A stretch of 32,285 nt of DNA from Ferruginibacter sp. (lineage in GTDB: Bacteria > Bacteroidota > Bacteroidia > Chitinophagales > Chitinophagaceae): positions 1 through 32,285 of the forward strand of contig JAGNRZ010000016.1 of assembly GCA_017988335.1 (NCBI GenBank), read 5' to 3'. Positions 16,298 to 24,397 of this stretch are shown piece by piece; the stretch's first letter is position 1, and each line of letters begins with the position of its first letter. Both the position numbers and the translations under genes were made by a program. Under the pieces are notes generated by a model. It had not been told where the DNA came from. It ran no database searches and was given only the letters and a program-made list of their open reading frames with translations.

Positions 16298-17140
16298 ATG
16301 AAAAAAATTCTTTGTTATTCTGCATTAGCACTTATGTTGTCATCAACATTTATGAGCTGTACAAAATCATCTTTAGATGAAAACAATGCTAACGGCCTAA
16401 CTCAAGATGAGAAAGGGCTTATAGCGGCGGCTGGTTTTAATAGTAACTGGGCAGAACGTACTGCAGATGGCGGTTACCTTATAGAAGGCGATATGTTATT
16501 AACAAAAGCACAGCTAGAAGAAATGAGAGGTGTTGCACCTGGTCATGAATTAATTGTTGCCAATAATGAACATTACCGCACAACAAATGTAGTAAGTACA
16601 CCAAGTACCGGACAAAGAACAATTACAGTACGTCTAGGCTCTGGTTTTCCATCTTATTACTCAACAGCTTTAGATGCTGCTTTAGCAAGATACAATAGCT
16701 ATAATTTAAAAATTCGTTTTCAACGTGTAACTAGCGGCGGTAATATTGTTATTACAGGAAAAGCCTTAGGAACAACTTCTACAGGTGGTTGTATTTTAGG
16801 TCAAGCCTCAGGCTTCCCAAGCTCTAATGGTAACCCTTCTTCAGGTTTTACATTAAGTACAAGTAGCTGTGCAACATCATACTTAAATACACAAACAAAA
16901 GCAGATGAAGTAATTGCACATGAAATTGGTCATTGTATTGGTTTCCGCCATACAGATTATATGAACCGTTCTAGCTGTGGTCAAAATACAAATGAAGGTT
17001 CTGCTGGGGTTGGTGCTGTTTGGATTTCTGGCACTCCAACTACAGTCACTGGTTCTTACAACTCATGGATGATGGCTTGTACAAATGGTAGTGCTGCATT
17101 TAGCTCTTCGGATGGTACAGCTTTAAACTATGTTTATTAA
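16298..17140 (+). CDS. HEIGH-type (M57) metalloprotease lipoprotein
   Basis: A 280-residue protein. I start at the ATG at 16298, not the TTG two codons earlier, because it gives a clean lipoprotein signal (MKKILCYSALALMLSSTFMS, then Cys). The zinc site is HEIGHCIGFRHTD at residues 208-220: HExxHxxGxxH, the metzincin pattern, and the exact HEIGH of the Pfam M57 'dual-action' peptidase family. SWMMAC downstream may supply the Met-turn. The region before it (about 95-200) is the usual beta-rich half of the domain. It is predicted to be membrane-anchored and to cut proteins outside the cytoplasm; substrates are unknown. A strong terminator follows. It is a complete gene, next to another protease-like gene on the same strand. 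Confidence 0.87.
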   Translation: MKKILCYSALALMLSSTFMSCTKSSLDENNANGLTQDEKGLIAAAGFNSNWAERTADGGYLIEGDMLLTKAQLEEMRGVAPGHELIVANNEHYRTTNVVSTPSTGQRTITVRLGSGFPSYYSTALDAALARYNSYNLKIRFQRVTSGGNIVITGKALGTTSTGGCILGQASGFPSSNGNPSSGFTLSTSSCATSYLNTQTKADEVIAHEIGHCIGFRHTDYMNRSSCGQNTNEGSAGVGAVWISGTPTTVTGSYNSWMMACTNGSAAFSSSDGTALNYVY

Positions 17141-17160
17141 TAAAAAATATTTATTTTTTA

Positions 17161-17199
17161 AAAGTCTCTTTCATAACGAAAGAGACTTTTATTTTTACA
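17161..17199 (+). terminator. Rho-independent terminator after the metalloprotease
   Basis: A perfect 13-bp stem (AAAAGTCTCTTTC at 17161-17173 with GAAAGAGACTTTT at 17179-17191), a 5-nt loop ATAAC, then a T-rich tail. It separates the metalloprotease from the S8-like gene, so the two are probably transcribed separately. Confidence 0.9.
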
Positions 17200-17217
17200 C
17201 TGCATTATAAAATAAGT

Positions 17218-19875
17218 ATGATTTTAAGAAGCTCCATTTTTTTTGTTTTTATATTAGTAATGAAATTTAGTATTGCCCAAGATGCTGCAGTAAATAGTGG
17301 TATTCAAAATAAAGAAAAACTATCTCCGCCATTAAAAAATATTGTTGCTACTAATGTAACAGAAAAATATATTGTAGTTGCAAAAGATATCAATCAATTA
17401 ATAATTCAACTCAATACACTAGATAAATCTATTGCGATATTGCAAAAAAATGAATTGGCTAATGCAATTGTAATTAAAGCATCAAGCAAAGTAATTACTG
17501 AAATTATTTTACCCATAACTAATGTGCTTTTTATTGATAAGTATGTTGAACCCAAAACAGAAATAGGTATTATTGGTTACAACCGTAGTTTGCATGGCAT
17601 AAATGCTTTAGATTATCTACTACCCAATGCCAATGGTAAAAATATCACCATAGGCATTAAGGAAAATAATTTGGAGAGTAATGATTTGGATATATATAAA
17701 AGAATTGTACCCTCAACACTAGCTTCCACAAGGGTAGAAAATCATGCTACGGTAATTGCATCCATCGTTGGAGGTGCAGGCAATAGTTTTTATGATGGTA
17801 GAGGATTAGCCAATGCTGGCAATTTTTTTAGCAGCAGTTTTGCAAATTTATTTGTAGATGATGCCACAATACTTACATCAAAAAATGTTAGTGTTCAAAA
17901 TCATTCTTATGGCACTATTCCACAACAATTTTATGGTGCAGAAGCAGTTAGTTATGATGCTGCTACTTGGAACAATAAAAATATTATTCATATATTTTCT
18001 GTAGGTAATAGAGGAACTTCTTTTGCTACCGATGGTAAGTATGCAAACATTACTGGTTTTGCTAATAGCACCGGTAATTTTAAAATGGCAAAAAATAGTA
18101 TCACTGTTGGTGCCATAAATACAAATGGAAGCATTGCTGCTGAAAGCTCTGCTGGGCCTGCTTATGATGGAAGGATAATGCCACAAATTACTGCACTTGG
18201 TCCTAATGGTACAAGTGATGCCGCTGCTATTGTAAGTGGTACTATTGCTGTAATGCAACAAGTGTATAAAGATAGTAATGCTCAAGCCTTACCTTCAGCA
18301 GCTTTAATTAAAGCCATTTTATACACCACTACGGAGGATATTTACAACAAAGGTGTTGATTATAAAACTGGTTATGGATTGCTAAATGCTTACAATGCTG
18401 TAAAACATTTACAACAAAAAAAATATGATGGTAGTAATATTCAGCAAAACCAAACTTGGACTAAAACAATTGCAGTGCCTGCAAATGCAGCACAACTAAA
18501 AGTTACATTAGCTTGGACGGATAGCACAGCTGGTATCAATAATAATAAAGCATTACTTAATAATTTAGATATAGAAGTAAAAGATATAAATACGAATGCC
18601 ATTTATTTACCTTGGGTATTAAGCACTGCCGCTAATGCCGATTCTTTAAATAAAGTAGCAGTTAGAAAAAAAGACACCTTAAATACAGCAGAACAAATTA
18701 CGATTGATTTGCCTAGTGCTGGTAATTATGAAATAAAAGTTATAGGTACAAATATTGCCAATACAAATGTGCCATTTAGTGTTGCTTATAGTATAGATAC
18801 TTTAAACACTTTTCAATTTATTAGTCCACAACATGCCTCTGATATTAATATTAATGAAAACCCTTTATTAGATGTTAAATGGAAAACATTTGTGGCAGAT
18901 ACAAACCAAATTGGTAAGTTATATATTAGTTATAACAGAGGATTAAGTTGGGATTTAATTTCTCAACAAAAAATTTACACCAATAAATATAGTTGGCCAA
19001 TAAAAGATACATCAACAACAGCATTGTTTAAAATGGAAACTCTGTTTGGAGATTTTATTTCAAATGAAGTTATTATAAGCAGAGTAATACAACCTAAATT
19101 AGATTTTGTTTGCACAGATTCGTTTAGGCTTTCGTGGAATAAACATGTATATGCCAATGGTTATCAAATCTATTCTTTGATAGATAGTGCTTTTTTAAAA
19201 CCAGTAAAATTAGTTACAGACACTTTCAATGTTTTTATTACAGCAACTTCGCCATCGGTTGTGTATGCTGTGCAACCAATTTTAAACAACAATTTACCTG
19301 CTGCCCGTAGTGTAGCAATTGATATTAATTTTCAAGGCACAAAATGTTTTTATAAAACTATTTACTTTGAATTGCAAAATGAAAACATTGTTAAACTAAT
19401 TGCCGAAGTAAGCGGCAATAGTTATTTAGATAGTATTTATTTTGAAAAAGTAACTCCGCAAGGCATTTTAATAAAGCAATATGCAGGGCAAAAAATTAAT
19501 TTGAACACTGCATTGTATAATGCCTTGGTAAACGATTTAAACAATGGCACAACATATTTTAGAGCTAAAATTAAATTGAAAAATGGGGCTATTGTTTACA
19601 CGGAAATTGTTGAAGTACTTACATCGGGTAAAAGAAAAATACTTTTCTATCCTAACCCAGTTGTTAAAAAAGGAACTTTAAATTTAGTGCTAGAACAAGG
19701 TGTGCCTGTAAATAGCGGCTTACAAATTTTTGATGCCATGGGCAGATTGGTATTTTCAAAAGTATTGCAATCGAATAGCGTAAGCATTAATTCATTGCCT
19801 GCAGGTGTACTGCATTATAAATTGCTTGATATAAACCGCAATACAATTGAAACAGGTAAAATACTTGTGCAATAA
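17218..19875 (+). CDS. Subtilisin-like (S8) protein with T9SS sorting domain
   Basis: An 885-residue secreted protein. The signal peptide is at 1-20. A subtilase domain spans about 125-405: the His is in ENHATVIASIVGG (H176), the oxyanion Asn in FSVGNRG (N264) and the Ser in GTSDAAAIVSG (S333). The expected Asp position reads Glu (ITIGIKENN, E149), so activity is uncertain. Beta-sandwich regions follow, with a P-domain-like segment (TWTKTIAVPANAAQLKVTLAWTD begins it), and the last 80 residues are a type A T9SS sorting domain (FYPNPV...IFDAMGRLV...LPAGVLHYKL). Export through the type IX system and attachment or release at the surface are expected. It converges with the methyltransferase gene with a 3-nt gap. 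Confidence 0.87.
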   Translation: MILRSSIFFVFILVMKFSIAQDAAVNSGIQNKEKLSPPLKNIVATNVTEKYIVVAKDINQLIIQLNTLDKSIAILQKNELANAIVIKASSKVITEIILPITNVLFIDKYVEPKTEIGIIGYNRSLHGINALDYLLPNANGKNITIGIKENNLESNDLDIYKRIVPSTLASTRVENHATVIASIVGGAGNSFYDGRGLANAGNFFSSSFANLFVDDATILTSKNVSVQNHSYGTIPQQFYGAEAVSYDAATWNNKNIIHIFSVGNRGTSFATDGKYANITGFANSTGNFKMAKNSITVGAINTNGSIAAESSAGPAYDGRIMPQITALGPNGTSDAAAIVSGTIAVMQQVYKDSNAQALPSAALIKAILYTTTEDIYNKGVDYKTGYGLLNAYNAVKHLQQKKYDGSNIQQNQTWTKTIAVPANAAQLKVTLAWTDSTAGINNNKALLNNLDIEVKDINTNAIYLPWVLSTAANADSLNKVAVRKKDTLNTAEQITIDLPSAGNYEIKVIGTNIANTNVPFSVAYSIDTLNTFQFISPQHASDININENPLLDVKWKTFVADTNQIGKLYISYNRGLSWDLISQQKIYTNKYSWPIKDTSTTALFKMETLFGDFISNEVIISRVIQPKLDFVCTDSFRLSWNKHVYANGYQIYSLIDSAFLKPVKLVTDTFNVFITATSPSVVYAVQPILNNNLPAARSVAIDINFQGTKCFYKTIYFELQNENIVKLIAEVSGNSYLDSIYFEKVTPQGILIKQYAGQKINLNTALYNALVNDLNNGTTYFRAKIKLKNGAIVYTEIVEVLTSGKRKILFYPNPVVKKGTLNLVLEQGVPVNSGLQIFDAMGRLVFSKVLQSNSVSINSLPAGVLHYKLLDINRNTIETGKILVQ

Positions 19876-19878
19876 AAG

Positions 19879-20676
19879 CTAAAAGCGAATTGTAAAATGC
19901 TGCTTTACTTTAAAATCAGTATTTATAAAAACTAAGCCAATAAAAAACAAATCAATAGTAAGTGTTACGGCAGCATGATTTTTTATTTCAAGCCATGCTT
20001 CCTCCATTTCTGCACTCCAATGTATATCATCAAAAATTAGAATGGTGTTGTTATGGCTTTGCTGCAATAATTGATTAAAATGATTTAAGGTTGGCTCTTT
20101 TTTATGATTACCATCTACAAAAGCAAAGTCTATTTTTTTTATTGCAAAAAGAAGTGTAGGCAGTGTGTTTTTAAAATCGCCTTCCACTAACTGTAAGTTT
20201 GTTAAGTTTAAATTGCTAAAAGTATTATTTGCAATGGCGGCAATATTTTTTGAGCCTTCGCAAGTAAATACGTTACTTGTATTACTGCCTGCGGCAAGAT
20301 AAGAAGATGTAATACCAAATGATGTACCTAATTCAACAACTGTTTTTGGTTGGTAATATTGAACCATTCTATATAATAGTTGCCCAAATTTTTTAGGTTT
20401 AAGGCTTGATGCTGCAATTTTTTTTACAACTCTTTTGTTTGTTTTTATAACAGATGAGCCTGCACCAAAATCTTCTACCTCAATTATAGTTTCCTCTTGT
20501 AATAATTTTTTTCGTTCAGCTTCTATTACTTTGTAAAAAGTATGCTCTTTTTTATTATTCAATACTTTTTCTATAAAATCAAATACAAAAGGGGAATGTA
20601 CACCATGCCCTTTGCCGTTGGAAGCGGTTAGGTAGTATTTTATATACTTTAGTGCTAATTGAAATGGTGAATACAA
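19879..20676 (-). CDS. Class I SAM-dependent methyltransferase
   Basis: A 265-residue protein. The Rossmann motif I is VVELGTSFGITSSYLA (near residue 95), followed by an acidic motif II (FTCEGS), VEGDF, and FAFVDGNHKKEPT with IFDDIHWS, as in O-methyltransferases of the class I fold. A conserved N-terminal segment (SPFQLALKYIKYYLTASN) and GKGHGVHSPFVFDFI are typical of an uncharacterised Bacteroidota group. The start must be TTG at 20676 or later, because the codon before it is a stop and no suitable ATG lies near. The substrate is unknown. It lies 21 nt after folA and probably belongs to the thyA-folA operon. Confidence 0.8.
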   Translation of the reverse strand: MYSPFQLALKYIKYYLTASNGKGHGVHSPFVFDFIEKVLNNKKEHTFYKVIEAERKKLLQEETIIEVEDFGAGSSVIKTNKRVVKKIAASSLKPKKFGQLLYRMVQYYQPKTVVELGTSFGITSSYLAAGSNTSNVFTCEGSKNIAAIANNTFSNLNLTNLQLVEGDFKNTLPTLLFAIKKIDFAFVDGNHKKEPTLNHFNQLLQQSHNNTILIFDDIHWSAEMEEAWLEIKNHAAVTLTIDLFFIGLVFINTDFKVKQHFTIRF

Positions 20677-20697
20677 TTATTAATTTTTAATTTTTAA
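20677..20697. repeat. Short TTTTTAA array between folA and the methyltransferase
   Basis: TTAATTTTTAATTTTTAATT: two to three copies of an AATTTTT unit fill the whole 21-nt spacer. Confidence 0.3.
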
Positions 20698-21189
20698 TTA
20701 AAGCCTCTCCCACTTTTGAAAACTATAATCAAAAATATGCTTAGCATCTTTTTCAAAATCTTTATTGTCAACTAGCTGCCAAAGACTTTCATCAATTGTT
20801 GGAAAAAAAGTATCGCCTTCAATAGTAGTATGTACTCTTGTTAAATAAATAGTAGTAGCAATATCCATACTTTGTTTATAAATTTTGCCACCACCAATAA
20901 TATAAGCCTCTTTACATCCAGTATCTTCAGCTTTTGTAATAGCTTCTTGTAAACTATTAGCCATTATAACTTCTTCAAAGCTCCAATCGGCTTGGGTTGT
21001 AATTACAATATTAAAACGACCAGGTAAAATTTTGCTAACACTTTCAAACGTTTTACGCCCCATAATTACAGGCATACCCCATGTGGTATTTTTAAAAAAT
21101 TTTAAATCGTTAGGCAAATGCCAAAGCAGTTGATTTTCTTTTCCGATAGCATTATTTTCAGCTGCAGCAACAACTAAACTTATTTTCAT
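20698..21189 (-). CDS. folA: Dihydrofolate reductase
   Basis: Reduces dihydrofolate to tetrahydrofolate with NADPH in the cytosol, regenerating the cofactor that thymidylate synthase oxidises. The 163-residue length is standard. Seen motifs: AAENNAIGKENQLLWHLPNDLKFF (the Asp in LPNDL is the catalytic acid), GMPVIMGRKTFESV, LPGRFNIVIT and AYIIGGGKIY. It starts 11 nt after thyA, and the two form the classic thymidylate cycle pair. Confidence 0.96.
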   Translation of the reverse strand: MKISLVVAAAENNAIGKENQLLWHLPNDLKFFKNTTWGMPVIMGRKTFESVSKILPGRFNIVITTQADWSFEEVIMANSLQEAITKAEDTGCKEAYIIGGGKIYKQSMDIATTIYLTRVHTTIEGDTFFPTIDESLWQLVDNKDFEKDAKHIFDYSFQKWERL

Positions 21190-21200
21190 AATTCAACTAT

Positions 21201-21995
21201 TTAAACAGCAACTGGTGCTTTAATTGCAGGATGACATTGATAATTCATTAACTCAAAATCTTCAAACTTAAACTCAAAGATATCTTTTACCAAAGGGTTA
21301 ATTTTCATTGTTGGTAAAGCAAATGGTGTACGGCTTAATTGCAAATGAGTTTGCTCAAAATGGTTGCTGTACAAATGGGTGTCACCGCCAGTCCATACAA
21401 ATTCACCAAGTTCTAAATTGCAAACTTGTGCAACCATCATTGTTAACAAAGCATAACTAGCAATATTAAAAGGTACACCTAAAAATACATCGGCACTACG
21501 TTGATATAATTGGCAACTTAATTTACCATTAGCAACATAAAATTGAAATAAGCAGTGGCAAGGCATCAATTTCATTTTTGACAATTCGGCTACATTCCAG
21601 GCGCTTACAATCATTCGGCGACTATCCGGATTTGTTTTTACTTGATGAATAAGTTCTTTTATTTGATCTACTACTTGTCCATCAAATCCTTGCCAACTTC
21701 GCCATTGCTTGCCATAAACAGGCCCAAGGTCGCCGTTTTCATCAGCCCATTCATCCCAAATACTTACATTGTTTTCTTTTAAATATTTTATGTTGGTATC
21801 GCCTTGCAAAAACCAAAGCAATTCGTAAATAATGCTCTTTAAATGACATTTTTTTGTAGTAACTAAAGGGAAGCCATCTTGCAAATTAAACCGCATTTGA
21901 TAGCCAAATACACTACGGGTGCCAGTGCCTGTACGGTCATTTTTTTCTACTCCGTCATTTAAAATATGTTGTAAAAGTTGTTGGTATTGTTGCAT
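21201..21995 (-). CDS. thyA: Thymidylate synthase
   Basis: Makes dTMP from dUMP with methylene-tetrahydrofolate. The 264 residues equal the E. coli length. The catalytic Cys is C146 in [55 protein letters not shown] and [11 protein letters not shown] are all family hallmarks. The C-terminus IKAPVAV ends in Val as usual. It is first in a thyA-folA-methyltransferase run. The ATG is preceded closely on the minus strand by TATCTTG, a near -7 element, so the leader may be very short. Confidence 0.97.
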   Translation of the reverse strand: MQQYQQLLQHILNDGVEKNDRTGTGTRSVFGYQMRFNLQDGFPLVTTKKCHLKSIIYELLWFLQGDTNIKYLKENNVSIWDEWADENGDLGPVYGKQWRSWQGFDGQVVDQIKELIHQVKTNPDSRRMIVSAWNVAELSKMKLMPCHCLFQFYVANGKLSCQLYQRSADVFLGVPFNIASYALLTMMVAQVCNLELGEFVWTGGDTHLYSNHFEQTHLQLSRTPFALPTMKINPLVKDIFEFKFEDFELMNYQCHPAIKAPVAV

Positions 21996-22006
21996 AGCTG
22001 CAAGAT

Positions 22007-22038
22007 AATTAGGAATTGGGAATTAAGAATTAAGAATT
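22007..22038. repeat. Low-complexity GGAATTAAGAAT array
   Basis: TTAGGAATTGGG then AATTAAGAATTAAGAATT. The second half is shared with 26164-26187. It lies just upstream of thyA. Confidence 0.55.
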
Positions 22039-22124
22039 GTTCAGTATGTTGTTAATAAAAACGTTAAAGCAAATGAGCTTTATACGCTATGATAAAAGAT
22101 GCCAAAAGATGAAATGATAAACGG

Positions 22125-22146
22125 ACCTGCCTGCCGGCAGGCAGGT
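22125..22146. repeat. Perfect 22-bp GC-rich palindrome
   Basis: ACCTGCCTGCC followed by its exact reverse complement GGCAGGCAGGT. It is related to the imperfect copy at 14595-14616. The next bases, GTTGCGACGCAAC (22144-22156), form a second small inverted repeat. Its GC content contrasts sharply with the surroundings. Confidence 0.75.
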
Positions 22147-22227
22147 TGCGACGCAACGATGATGCCGTGGAAGTTGATGCTGGCATCAAAAATCCCTAAA
22201 CCGTAAATCCCAAAGTCTAAACTGGCG

Positions 22228-22235
22228 TATCTTTG
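22228..22235 (+). promoter_or_regulatory. TAnnTTTG -7 element before mnmA
   Basis: TATCTTTG is an exact -7 match, 66 nt before the mnmA ATG. No -33 TTG is seen at the right distance. A transcript from here would carry the CCCTCTCC hairpin in its 5' leader. Confidence 0.4.
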
Positions 22236-22267
22236 AAAAGAAATTAATAATTATTGAGAACTAAAAG

Positions 22268-22300
22268 CCCCTCTCCTTTAGGAGAGGGGTTGGGGTGAGG
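22268..22300 (+). repeat. CCCTCTCC hairpin repeat in the mnmA leader
   Basis: CCCCTCTCC (22268-22276), loop TTTA, GGAGAGGGG (22281-22289): a perfect 9-bp stem, then TTGGGGTGAGG, ending 1 nt before the mnmA ATG. A second copy lies inside the acetyltransferase gene (26387-26417). The purine-rich end could act as, or mask, a ribosome contact. Confidence 0.75.
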
Positions 22301-22301
22301 T

Positions 22302-23399
22302 ATGAACAAAAAAGGTAAAGTTTTAGTGGCCATGAGTGGCGGTATAGATAGTACCGTTGCAGCGTTAATGCTTCATAAAGAAGGATATGAGGTAGTGGGT
22401 ATTACTATGAAAACTTGGGACTATGCCACAAGTGTAGGCACCACAGGTAAAAAAGAAACGGGTTGTTGCAATTTAGATAGCTTTAACGATGCAAGGCAAG
22501 CTGCTGTTCAACATGGGTTTCCGCATTTTATTTTAGATATTAGGGATGAGTTTGGCGATGCTGTAATTGAAAATTTTGTAGAAGAATATTTAGCAGGACG
22601 AACACCTAATCCTTGTGTTATGTGCAACACTCATATAAAGTGGAGAGCATTGCTAAAAAGAGCCGATGCTTTGGGCTGCGATTTTATAGCCACAGGGCAT
22701 TATGCTACTGTGCATCAGCATACCAATGGACGATATTTTATTCGTAAAGGAATTGATGAAACTAAAGACCAAAGCTATGTGCTGTGGGGCTTACAGCAAG
22801 ATTTGCTGAGTAGAACTTTGTTGCCCTTAGGCACTTATCATAAAACAGAAATACGCCAAATGGCACATGATTTTGGTTATCCAGAATTGGCTAAAAAAAG
22901 TGAGAGTTACGAAATTTGTTTTGTACCCGATAATGACTACAGAGGCTTTTTAAAGCGTAAAGTAGAAGGGTTGGAAGAGCAAGTGGCTGGCGGAAATTTT
23001 ATTGATAAAACAGGGAAAATATTAGGTAAGCACAAAGGCTATCCATTTTATACCATTGGGCAACGTAAAGGGCTAGATATTGCCCTGGGCAAACCAGCTT
23101 TTGTTACCCAAATCAATCCAGAAAACAATACCGTTGTGCTAGGTGATGAAGAAGATTTGAACCGCAGCGAAATGAACGTTACCAAAATAAATTGGATAAA
23201 ATACGACGGCTTAACCGAGGGTATGGAGGCTATAACCAAAATAAGATATAAAGATAAAGGAGCAATAAGTAACCTATATACATACGAAAATGGGGTAAAA
23301 GTGCGTTTCTATAGTGAAGTTAAGGGAATTGCCCCTGGACAAAGTGCTGTTTTTTACGAGGGTAATGATGTTATTGGCGGTGGGATTATTCAACGCTAA
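22302..23399 (+). CDS. mnmA: tRNA-specific 2-thiouridylase MnmA
   Basis: Adds sulfur to the wobble uridine of tRNAs for Lys, Glu and Gln, via an adenylated intermediate, in the cytosol. The 365-residue product has the PP-loop SGGIDST (12-18) and the two catalytic cysteines: C108 in PNPCVMCN and C206 in SYEICFVPD. ATGHYA and KDQSYVLWGL are conserved family motifs, as is IGQRKGL in the C-terminal half. An insert with paired cysteines (TGKKETGCCNLDSFNDARQ, about 48-66) replaces a shorter loop of the E. coli protein and is common in this phylum. The start codon directly follows a hairpin repeat. Confidence 0.96.
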   Translation: MNKKGKVLVAMSGGIDSTVAALMLHKEGYEVVGITMKTWDYATSVGTTGKKETGCCNLDSFNDARQAAVQHGFPHFILDIRDEFGDAVIENFVEEYLAGRTPNPCVMCNTHIKWRALLKRADALGCDFIATGHYATVHQHTNGRYFIRKGIDETKDQSYVLWGLQQDLLSRTLLPLGTYHKTEIRQMAHDFGYPELAKKSESYEICFVPDNDYRGFLKRKVEGLEEQVAGGNFIDKTGKILGKHKGYPFYTIGQRKGLDIALGKPAFVTQINPENNTVVLGDEEDLNRSEMNVTKINWIKYDGLTEGMEAITKIRYKDKGAISNLYTYENGVKVRFYSEVKGIAPGQSAVFYEGNDVIGGGIIQR

Positions 23400-23473
23400 G
23401 TACATTAGTTGTAATTACAAAGCAGCCTTTTATATATCTTTTGTATCTTTATAAATCAGTAATCTACTGTTAA

Positions 23474-24346
23474 ATGAAAAATAAATTATTACCAATTGTT
23501 AGTACGTTATTAGTGCTTATAGGTTTATATGCCTGCAATAAAACTGATACCGTTACATTTAAGTCTGCAAAAAACTATGTAAGTGCTGCTAAAGGCAAAT
23601 ACATTATCTATAAGTTAGATTCAATTGTTACCGCAAATTTTGGTGCCAGATTTGTAACTAATACATACACCGTAAAAGATAGTGTGGTAGATGTTTTTTT
23701 TGATAACGAAGGGAAAGAATCGTTTAAAATTTTTAGGTATCGTTTAAACCCTTCAAATAACACTTGGACAAGTACCAACACATTTGTACTTACACCCAAA
23801 GGAGATAACATTGAGTATGTAGAAAATAATTTACGATATACAAAACTGGTAAGCCCAATTGTAAATGGGAAAGAGTGGAAGGGTAATAGTTTTGTAAATC
23901 AATCGCCATTTTACCCCAATACTTTGTTTCCTAATTGGACATATCGTTATGCTGGTGTTGACGAAGCTAAAACTTTTGGTAGCTTAAACTTTCCTAAAAC
24001 TGTTACAGTAGTACAGTACGACTCTAACGAAAATAGAGCCTTTAACCCTAATGTGTATAATTTTTATGACAAGGGTTACGAAATATATGCAGAAAATGTA
24101 GGCTTAATTTATAGAGATATTATGAGTTGGGAGTATCAAGTGTTTACTAGTTTTGGCAATTGTAAACTAATTAAACCAAGGGCTGGTGGCGGTTTTGATA
24201 CCACAAGTATTAATTGCAATCTACCACAAACCAATTGCGATTCTTTAATTCAACAACCTAATCACAAAGTAAAATGCGATACTATTATAGATCGTTCTTA
24301 CTACAATGGCTATGGTATTAAACAAACTATAATAAGCCACAATTAA
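23474..24346 (+). CDS. Lipoprotein of unknown function
   Basis: A 290-residue protein with a lipoprotein signal (MKNKLLPIVSTLLVLIGLYA, then Cys21). The mature part is rich in aromatic and polar residues, consistent with a beta fold: KGKYIIYKLDSIV, SFKIFRYRLNP and NVGLIYRDIMSWEYQ recur in small Bacteroidota lipoproteins. Several Cys are clustered near the C-terminus (NCNLPQTNCDSL, KVKCDTI). I do not recognise a named family. The gene stands alone: it follows mnmA by 74 nt and is closed by a terminator. Confidence 0.7.
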   Translation: MKNKLLPIVSTLLVLIGLYACNKTDTVTFKSAKNYVSAAKGKYIIYKLDSIVTANFGARFVTNTYTVKDSVVDVFFDNEGKESFKIFRYRLNPSNNTWTSTNTFVLTPKGDNIEYVENNLRYTKLVSPIVNGKEWKGNSFVNQSPFYPNTLFPNWTYRYAGVDEAKTFGSLNFPKTVTVVQYDSNENRAFNPNVYNFYDKGYEIYAENVGLIYRDIMSWEYQVFTSFGNCKLIKPRAGGGFDTTSINCNLPQTNCDSLIQQPNHKVKCDTIIDRSYYNGYGIKQTIISHN

Positions 24347-24372
24347 TATTGTCTTATGCTAAATAAATTTAT

Positions 24373-24397
24373 AGCCCTATTTTTTAGGGCTTTTTTA
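24373..24397 (+). terminator. Rho-independent terminator after the lipoprotein gene
   Basis: Stem AGCCCTA (24373-24379) with TAGGGCT (24385-24391), loop of 5 T, then a run of T. The T-run overlaps the stop codon of the convergent DinB gene (24395-24397). Confidence 0.85.

Larger units (their letters stand above)
21996..22301. other. Divergent intergenic region rich in repeats, no gene
   Basis: This 306-nt gap between thyA and mnmA has no credible open frame. It holds three unrelated repeat types: a GGAATTAAGAAT array (22007-22038), a perfect GC-rich palindrome (22125-22146) followed at once by GTTGCG-A-CGCAAC, and a CCCTCTCC hairpin element (22268-22300). A stretch of TAAATCCC units lies near 22190-22215, and a -7 box at 22228-22235. 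Confidence 0.7.

Noticed and set aside
17878-18285. Minus-strand open frame inside the S8-like gene, and other long antisense frames (for example 6772-7146)
   Set aside because: These are shadows: low-complexity translations with no motif, opposite strongly supported genes.
22125-22156. GC-rich palindrome as a rho-independent terminator of thyA or mnmA
   Set aside because: It has no T-run, lies upstream of both divergent genes, and resembles another copy inside an operon spacer, so a dispersed repeat is the better reading.
22046-22260. A small RNA or riboswitch in the thyA-mnmA gap
   Set aside because: Apart from the repeats I see only a weak GATGCC/GGCATC pairing and no known riboswitch core; nothing supports a specific RNA.
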